Made by a program: the position numbers and the translations under genes | In this document: piece after piece, positions 58,656 to 64,000 of the stretch | How the letters are laid out: every line of letters starts with the position of its first letter | How positions within the stretch are numbered: the first letter of the stretch is position 1 | NCBI GenBank assembly: GCA_027627225.1 | Contig: JAPFQT010000391.1 | Coordinates: 78,001-142,000, forward strand | Length of the DNA stretch: 64,000 nt | Source of the DNA: Congeria kusceri | Taxonomy: Eukaryota; Mollusca; Bivalvia; Myida; Dreissenidae | Direction: 5' to 3' | Notes under the pieces: generated by a model | What the model was told of the DNA's origin: nothing | What the model saw: the letters and a program-made list of their open reading frames with translations, nothing else | Database searches by the model: none

Positions 58656-58977
58656 CTTCATTTGTCTTTGGGGTCATTATGTAAGATCATGGACTAAGGC
58701 CCATAAATCTGCCCAGTAATTTAGCAGAATATGCTCCTTTTTGTACTTATGCATTCAGGTTAAAGTTGGCGTGCAACAATTCTATATCTCTATAACTACT
58801 ACAGATATTCAATTGAAGCTTTACACGTCTTCAGGGTCATTGTATAAGGTCACTGACCAAGGCCCATAGCTCTGACCTACAATGTAGTAGGATTATCTCT
58901 ATATCTGCTACAGATATTCAACTAAAGATCACACATGTCTTAAAGGTCATTATATAAGGTCACTGACCAAGACTTAT

Positions 58978-59056
58978 ATCGAGGGTTGAGCGTGAAACTA
59001 TTGTATCTGCTTAACATTTGTATATCAAATACCATAGTTTCACGCACAACCTCGAT
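58978..59056. mobile_element. 79-bp palindromic MITE with clean insertion
   Basis: Ends ATCGAGGGTTGAGCGTGAAA and the near-complement TTTCACGCACAACCTCGAT, flanked by AT on both sides. It interrupts the family B phrase normally reading CAAGRCCCATAACTGTGACC, so the empty site is known. A one-sided copy (ATCGAGGGTTGAGTGTGAAA, CTATTGTATCTG) lies at about 61338-61385, in the TRIM intron. Confidence 0.8.
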
Positions 59057-59115
59057 ATCTGTGACCAGCATTTTAGGAGAAATATGCCTCTTTTTTTGTA
59101 GTGATAAAGGCTGAT

Positions 59116-59217
59116 AACTCTTGTTAATATAAAGCTTGATTAGGTCTTTACTTATAATTATTAACACAACATCCACACGAGTGCCAATATTATTTAGTTG
59201 TATTTACACACATACAG
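59116..59217. other. Upstream flank of TSP1-type exon
   Basis: AT-rich, ending in TTTACACACATACAG, which serves as acceptor for the next exon. Confidence 0.4.
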
Positions 59218-59377
59218 GAACAGATGGGCCTGGCAGTGATGTACAGAAATAGATTGGTCAGCCAGGGAGTAAACAGCTGGAATGGAACTTCAGCCAGACA
59301 CAGGACCTGTACCGACAGAAGTGACCATGGTTGCGATAGTTATCAAGTTGAGGATTGCAACCTGAGGTCTTGTCAGG
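59218..59377 (+). CDS. Exon encoding the C-terminal part of a thrombospondin type 1 repeat
   Basis: From acceptor CATACAG the frame reads EQMGLAVMYRNRLVSQG, then NSWNGTSARHRTC, TDRSDHGCDSYQ, VEDCNLRSCQ and meets a strong donor (CAGG|GTAAGA) in phase 1. RHRTC...C...EDCNLRSC gives cysteines 3 to 6 of a TSP1 module (adhesion domain of ADAMTS, hemicentin and many molluscan secreted proteins). The N-terminal WSxC and VTC cysteines are missing, so the exon is either one half of a split module or is decaying. A second acceptor (GAACAG, 59223) would shorten it by six bases. A broken paralogue lies at 47377-47479. The parent gene cannot be named. Confidence 0.5.
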
Positions 59378-59532
59378 GTAAGATGACACGGAGATCAACA
59401 ACAACAGTCGCTAAAGCAGTGACACGCTGCCTAAATGTAGTGTGGTAGCACCCAACAGATTTTTAGCTCACCTGATCTCGAACTGAGAGATATTGTGGTC
59501 AGTCATCCTCCGGCGTCTGTCGTTAATTAAGA
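59378..59532 (+). repeat. Post-exon segment with TTAGCTCACCTGA repeat
   Basis: TTTTTAGCTCACCTGATCTC and ATTGTGGTCAGTCATCCTCC stand about 85 bp after the exon, matching the segment after the 47.4 kb pseudoexon. Confidence 0.6.
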
Positions 59533-59659
59533 AATAATTTTGCATTTAGAGTCGTTTATCGGCTAATAAACAGCGATTTTGTGTTCTGATGCGTATGAAT
59601 TAAACCGCAAGGCTGTTAGTGTTTATTAGCCGATTAACAACGATAATGCAAAAATTATT
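59533..59659. mobile_element. 127-bp hairpin MITE near the TSP1 exon
   Basis: Left arm AATAATTTTGCATTTAGAGT then CGTTTATCGGCTAATAAACA; right-arm complement AATAATTTTTGCATTATCGT then TGTTAATCGGCTAATAAACA. The minus strand of the centre reads GGTTTAATTCATACGCATC, the core word shared with the hairpins at 34062 and 44392. Similarity to 57060-57330 continues on the right to about 59790. Confidence 0.75.
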
Positions 59660-60415
59660 TCAATTGTAACATGACCTAGCACAATTTTTTTTCAGTTACA
59701 ATACATTCTATATTTTACAGTTTCTAAACTAATTTTGGGTTGTTTATTGGTAGTTTAACAACGGTGAATTTTTTTCTTTGTCTATAGACAAATTCTGCAT
59801 GTTACATGTTAGAATTGTCATTTATTGTGAACATTTTGCTTTAAACTTGTTCTCTGAAACGCTATAAGGAAGTTGAAAAACTTGAAAAAAAAATGGGCAC
59901 AATATATATGTTCAGATGATTTCCAATGAAGTTGATCTTTACAAACAAACTATGTAAAGAGGTAAATATAAACAAATATTTTTAAAGCAGTTGCTGCCTC
60001 ACTTTGTATTTGAAGTTTGATTGTGAGTCTTCACATAATCAGTTGGAACCCACGTTTGATACTGACAGTGTGTCCTTAATGTGGGTCAGACAAAGTGTTT
60101 TAGGACAGGAGTTGTCTCCCTTTGGTTTTAATTATTGGAGATGGCGTCATATTACAAGAATTAAACAGGTAAATTGTTTTAAAACTGACTAAAGAGAAAA
60201 AGATCAAATCACTTTGATATTTCGGCAAAAGGAAATGACAACTGTGATAAAATAGTCAGTGTGGTAAATCTCTTAAATAATAAACATTCTATAGACATTG
60301 ATCAGTACACGTTTAAACCAACTGCATTTGGTCTGTGTGGTAAACACTTGTTCAATGTAACCTGATATTCAGCTACAAACCTTTGTTGCAGTGCAATAAT
60401 TAAAATTAATCCAAT
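59660..60415. other. Non-coding, upstream of the TRIM gene
   Basis: The first 130 bp belong to the repeat shared with 57.2 kb. A 62-codon frame at 60004-60192 has no domain. No further structure is seen. Confidence 0.45.
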
Positions 60416-60442
60416 ACTCACGTGACCTAGTACTCACGTGAC
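60416..60442. promoter_or_regulatory. Two tandem TCACGTGA E-boxes upstream of the TRIM exon
   Basis: ACTCACGTGAC occurs at 60416-60426 and again at 60432-60442, spacing 16 bp, about 220 bp before the start codon. TCACGTGA is the palindromic E-box bound by USF and MiT/TFE bHLH-zip factors in animals. The position fits a promoter; the regulatory role is inference. No TATA box is obvious downstream. Confidence 0.4.
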
Positions 60443-60662
60443 AGTTTACATAGTTACACTGTTTACTGCTACAGACCACTGAGCGTCATTTGAAGGTTAT
60501 CTTGGTTTCTGTTCAGTTGGAAGGTTTTATTGCTTGACTATAATTGCCACTACATTTAATGTGTGCTTTCTGGATTATTTAATTAAACAGAGACACTGTG
60601 ACATTAATATTTCTATTTAATTAAAGTTGTAAAGTTTTGTTTGCTGAAAGTCAACAAGCAAA

Positions 60663-60997
60663 ATGGCGACATTTTCTATGTCTACTGTTGCTAAAGGGTC
60701 AGATGAATTTAAAGATTTTTGTTGTTCTACCTGCGAAGAGCAGTCTGTTGAAGTAGTCGCTGAATTTTACTGTGAAACATGTTCAAAGTTTTATTGTGGA
60801 AAATGTATTCATCATCATGGTCAGTTGTTTAAAAAACATTCCCCTTATGGAAGGGGAGATATGAACAAATGGCCAATTTCAAAGAAGGTGGAGGATTTTC
60901 TGATGAAATGCGAAGTTCACAAAGATAAAAATTTGGAAATTTTCTGTGATGACCATGGACAGCTGTGCTGCTCAAATTGTATTCTACTTAATCACAG
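60663..60997 (+). CDS. TRIM-type B-box zinc-finger protein, first coding exon
   Basis: The frame starts at ATG 60663 (AAGCAAAATGG, good context) and encodes 111 residues plus two bases, ending at ATCACAG|GTATC, a phase-2 donor. The first zinc-binding unit is residues 21-59: C21, C24, C37, C40, C45, C48, H52, H59 (B-box1-like). The second is residues 83-111: C83, H86, C95, H98 or D97, C103, C106, H111 (B-box2). There is no RING before the B-boxes, as is common in the large bivalve families of TRIM2/3/56/71-like proteins, whose later exons usually add a coiled coil and NHL or other C-terminal repeats. The linker contains a YGRGD-NKWP segment of the bivalve type. Such proteins are often expanded in molluscs and tied to immunity or ubiquitylation. 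Without RING, ligase activity is not implied. Later exons lie outside the window. Confidence 0.85.
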
Positions 60998-61484
60998 GTA
61001 TCTTAAGACATTTTTGTTAAAATGATTGTTAAGATAACAATAATCCTTATTATTAGACAATTTACTTTTTAGACTAACCTGATTTAGTATGTTTATTAAT
61101 ATAAACAAGAATTAAGTTGAGGACAGTAACATACATGTAACGATTGGCTTGAGAACCCCATATATTTATATATATCAGAAATGGTGCAGTTTTAACTTCC
61201 AGTTTTTACCTGGATACCAATGTTTAACAGGTAAACTGACTACCTGAATGTTAACATTTTATAAAATCAATACATATCAAGGTTAGTACAGTTTGAGATT
61301 GACTTTAATACCACTCTTCTTGATATCAGTTACACATCGAGGGTTGAGTGTGAAACTATTGTATCTGATATATAAATGTTAAGCTACTCATGCTCAATCT
61401 TTGAAAATACTATTATTGCCTTTTCTTAACTATTTTGCAAACACGGTAACCTTTATTCCAATGCTGGCATATTCATTTTAAGCT
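60998..61484 (+). other. Start of the TRIM gene intron 1
   Basis: AT-rich. It contains a one-sided copy of the 79-bp MITE at about 61338-61385. No second exon is found downstream to 64000, so the intron is at least 3 kb or the gene is truncated. Confidence 0.6.
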
Positions 61485-62302
61485 AAACTGACCGAAGGCC
61501 AGCGAGCTTATGCCATGGCGGTTCGGTTGTGTGTGTGTGCGTGCGTCCATAGGTTTTTCCTTTCATCTCCTCGAAAACCAGTTGGCCAACTTTGCTGAAA
61601 CTTCACACAAATGTTTCTTGGATTGTCCTCGATCAAAGTCACTCCAATTGTTCCACTTGTTCCAGTACGCTGGACAAAAATGGCCACCATGGCGTTAAAA
61701 AATAGAAACATCTTTAAATGACATCTCATCCTCAACCTCTGGGTGAATTTTCATATAATTTAGAAAAATGTTCCTTGGGTGGTCCTCTACCAAAATTTCT
61801 CAAATGTTGATGCTCAGTTGAAAAACAACATAGCCACCAGGGGGCGGGCCATTTTTTTCTTAAATGGCTGTATTGAAAACTTTGAAAATCTTTGTCTGAA
61901 ATTATTGGTTGGATTTAGAAATTATTCACGCACTGTTCCTTGGGAGGTTCTCTACAAAAGTTTCTCAAATTAGTAAGGTCTGTTGTAAAAACTACGGAGG
62001 CAGGGCATTTTTACGTTATATGTTTTTATTGAACAATTTGAAAATCTTTTTGTCAAAAACCACTTGTTTGGATTTCAAACTTCTTTGACAGAAATGCTCC
62101 TTGGTTGTTTTTCTACCAAAGTTCCTCAAATGGTTTAAGTCCTTAAAAAAATGGGCCATTTTTCCTAATAGGATTAAATTAAAATTTTGAAGATCTTTAT
62201 GTTAGAAACCACTGGTTGGATTTTGAAGTAATTTTACCAAAATTATTGAATTATTTTGATTTGCTAAAAAACTTGGCCGCCAGTGGTTGGGGCTTTTTTA
62301 GC
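61485..62302 (+). mobile_element. Family D tandem-core element
   Basis: Header CCGAAGGCCAGCGAGCTTAT, GCCATGGCGGTTCGG and a TGTG-rich tract, then about four units of 160-180 bp (AACCACTGGTTGGATTT, AATGTTCCTTGGGTGGT, CCTCTACCAAAATTTCTCAA, GCCACCAGGGGGCGGGCC). It is cut at GGGGCTTTTTT, where family E begins. Confidence 0.7.
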
Positions 62303-63285
62303 TCGACTTTTCTAAGAAAAGGCAAGCTTTTCTACTCGCCCCGGCGTCGGCATCCGAGTTACGTTAAAGTTTTTTGGTAAGCTCGTTTCTCAGGAATGGC
62401 TCGAGGGATTTCATTAAAAATTAAAACATTTATTCCCTACATTAAAATGAACCTATAGGCCAAGTTTGGTAACACTAGTTAGAAATTTGTCAAAATTATG
62501 GGCCTTTTTACACTGAGAAATTTTACATATAACTATATGGACAGGTTAAAGTTTTTTGGTAAGCTCGTTTCTCAGGAATGGCTCGAGGGATTTCATTAAA
62601 AATTAAAACATTTATTCCCTACATTAAAATGAACCTATAGGCCAAGTTTGGTAACACTAGTTAGAAATTTGTCAAAATTATGGGCCTTTTTACACTGAGA
62701 AATTTTACATATAACTATATGGACAGGTTAAAGTTTTTTGGTAAGCTCGTTTCTCAGGAATGGCTCGAGGGATTTCATTAAAAATTAAAACATTTATTCC
62801 CTACGTTAAAATGAACCTATAGGCCAAGTTTGGTAACACTAGTTAGAAATTTGTCAAAATTATGGGCCTTTTTACACTGAGAAATTTTACATATAACTAT
62901 ATGGACAGGTTAAAGTTTTTTGGTAAGCTTGTTTCTCAGGAATGGCTTGAGGGATTTCATTAAAAATTAAAACATTTATTCCCTACGTTAAAATGAACCT
63001 ATAGGCCAAGTTTGGTAACACTAGTTTGAAATTTGTCAAAATTATGGGCCTTTTTACACTGAGAAATTTTACATATAACTATATGGACAGGTTAAAGATT
63101 TTTGGTAAGCTGGTTTCTCAGGAATGGCATGAGGGATTTCATTCAAACTTAGAACACTTATTTCCTATATTAAAATGAACTCATAAGCCAATTATGATAA
63201 CTCTAGTTTGAAATTGACAAAATTGTGGGCCTTTTTACACTTAGAACTGGACAGGTTGAAGTTTTTCAGTAAGCTAGTTTCTCAA
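62303..63285 (+). mobile_element. Family E element with 182-bp tandem array, 5 copies plus a partial
   Basis: Starts AGCTCGACTTTTCTAAGAAA, AGGCAAGC (hairpin AGCTCGACTTTTCTAAGAAAAGG) after a T-run. GTTAAAGTTTTTTGGTAAGC recurs at 62363, 62545, 62727, 62909 and 63091, exactly 182 bp apart. Copies 1-4 differ at only a few sites (CTCGAGGG/CTTGAGGG, CTACATT/CTACGTT); copy 5 is diverged and resembles the single unit at 32.7 kb. Copies 1-4 are therefore a recent local amplification. Confidence 0.9.
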
Positions 63286-63410
63286 TTTTTTGTTTCCGCT
63301 CCCTAACTCGAGAACTGATTAAGCTATTTTAATGAAACTTCAAACATAGATATCTTATAGCGAGATATGGGGTGGGTGTGGTTAAGGTCAAGTTCACCAT
63401 TACTAAAAAT
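63286..63410 (+). repeat. Family A single unit after family E
   Basis: GTTTCCGCTCCCTAACTCGA, GAACTGATTAAGCTATTTTA, CAAACATAGATATCTTATAG, GGTGTGGTTAAGGTCAAG. Same E-then-A order as at 32620-33425. A CATGTTTCTTGTTTAAG phrase near 63470 may be the shared 3' end. Confidence 0.6.
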
Positions 63411-63562
63411 TTTATTGATGTGCTGACTTTAATGCATTTTGTTTGAAAAATTTGGTTTTCGGGGAATTTCCATGTTTCTTGTTTAAGAAAAAAATGCCAG
63501 TAACTCTGACAAGCACAAGAAAAGTCTAGCTAGCTGTCCTCCTACAGCTCTTCTTTTGTTAT

Positions 63563-63665
63563 ATGGCTTATCAGCAGGGTCCTTTTGCTTCTGACACTCC
63601 TTACTTTATAAGCAATTGGAGCAAAACAGACACTCATGTGCCTTCGTTATATTTTATGTGCCAAA
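63563..63665 (+). repeat. Dispersed repeat shared with 19128-19262
   Basis: See 19128. The 71-codon frame at 63563-63778 is a by-product that runs into the fold-back element. Confidence 0.5.
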
Positions 63666-63692
63666 GTACGCTTAAATATCCAGTAGAAGACT

Positions 63693-63961
63693 ATATGAGG
63701 CACGTTGTGGGAAAACTGGCCTTAATGCATGTGCGTAAATGTCGTCCCGGATTAGCCTGTGCAGTCTGCACAGGCTAATCCGGGACAGCACTAAGCTTTT
63801 ATGGTATTTTCTGTTTCAAGGAAGTCTCTTCTAAATATAAATCCACTATAGGCGGAAAGTGCCATCCCTGATTAGCCTGTTGCGGAATCCGCACAGGCTG
63901 ATCCGGGACGACACTTTACGCACATGCATTAAGCCCGGTTTTCCCATGACACGCCACATAA
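63693..63961. mobile_element. Fold-back MITE with long TIRs and palindromes within each arm
   Basis: Outer ends TATGAGGCACGT / complement TATGTGGCGTGT, then GGGAAAAC, then a perfect 19-bp inverted pair CTTAATGCATGTGCGTAAA (63721-63739 and 63915-63933). Each arm also contains its own palindrome. The left one, 63744-63786, is a perfect 21-bp stem with a single central base; the right one, about 63862-63909, is slightly decayed. Hence one strand can fold either as one long hairpin or as two short cruciforms. I recall near-identical elements from dreissenid/heterodont genomes. No coding capacity. Confidence 0.85.
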
Positions 63962-64000
63962 TGTTTTGAAATGGCCAATCTAAACCATCCATCTCATAAG

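Larger units (their letters stand above)
58073..59115 (+). mobile_element. Family B tandem-core element, long copy with two insertions
   Basis: TTTAAGCTCAACTATTCACC, TCACCTGTTCGTCTGCATCG, then about five units (TATCTCTGTAACTACTTCAG, AAACTTCACACATGTCTTT, GTCATTGCGTAAGGTCACTG, AAGGCCCATAAGTCTGACCT, TTTAGCAGAATTATGTTCC). It is split by the SINE at 58461-58655 and the MITE at 58978-59056. Its 3' end lacks the usual GAATAGTCGAGCG terminus. Confidence 0.7.

Overview
The window is eukaryotic, AT-rich and almost gene-free. The repeats point to a bivalve mollusc: many arrays of 130-185 bp units opened by TTTTTAGCTC-type ends and (GTCC)n microsatellites, plus a fold-back element at 63.7 kb with two GATTAGCCTGTGCAG palindromes. 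From memory this set fits a heterodont bivalve, perhaps a dreissenid such as Dreissena. That is inference, because no search could be run.

Real coding sequence is scarce. The one confident gene is the first coding exon of a TRIM-type double B-box protein (60663-60997, + strand), which ends at a GT donor, so the rest lies beyond the window. About 1.4 kb upstream is an exon encoding the C-terminal half of a thrombospondin type 1 repeat (59218-59377). A stop-containing copy of it lies at 47377-47479. A short cysteine-containing terminal-exon candidate (57697-57788) is weak. Two retroelement coding remnants are recognisable: the C-terminus of a LINE reverse-transcriptase ORF (about 29940-30080) and an LTR-retrotransposon gag-like piece (37287-37511, minus). 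The gag piece sits beside a 0.6 kb block whose second copy, without gag, lies at 23018-23615.

Layout: 1-5 kb has a GTTCATGAAC-rich patch and the first copy of a 1 kb duplication (second copy at 28.2-29.2 kb). 4.6-10.6 kb holds tandem-core elements. 10.8-13.5 kb is an unexplained block with TTTCCAC/TGCCAC-rich arrays at both ends. 14-19 kb has more tandem-core elements and a 13-unit, exactly 60-bp satellite. 19-26 kb has duplicated modules, an LTR-like block and a tRNA-derived SINE. 26.3-27.7 kb is a hAT-like element with a CpG-rich, promoter-like interior. 28-31 kb has the second duplication copy and the LINE remnant. 31.8-36.7 kb is a dense run of tandem-core elements. 37-42 kb has the gag remnant and more arrays. 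44-49.8 kb has hairpin elements, a two-phase VNTR, a TTAA-flanked element and a pogo-like element with a tandem-core element inside it. 52-59 kb has arrays carrying a SINE and a small MITE. 59-61 kb is the gene-bearing part. 61.5-64 kb has recently expanded 182-bp repeats and the fold-back element.

The main theme is a set of sequence-unrelated repeat families with the same plan: a T-run, a 5' hairpin, a GTCC microsatellite, a tandem core and often a CTTGTT end. This resembles the bivalve pearl/HINE (non-autonomous Helentron) type and suggests one mobilising machinery with many clients. Edges of arrays and diverged repeats are approximate (tens of bases); edges of TIR elements and exons were read to the base.
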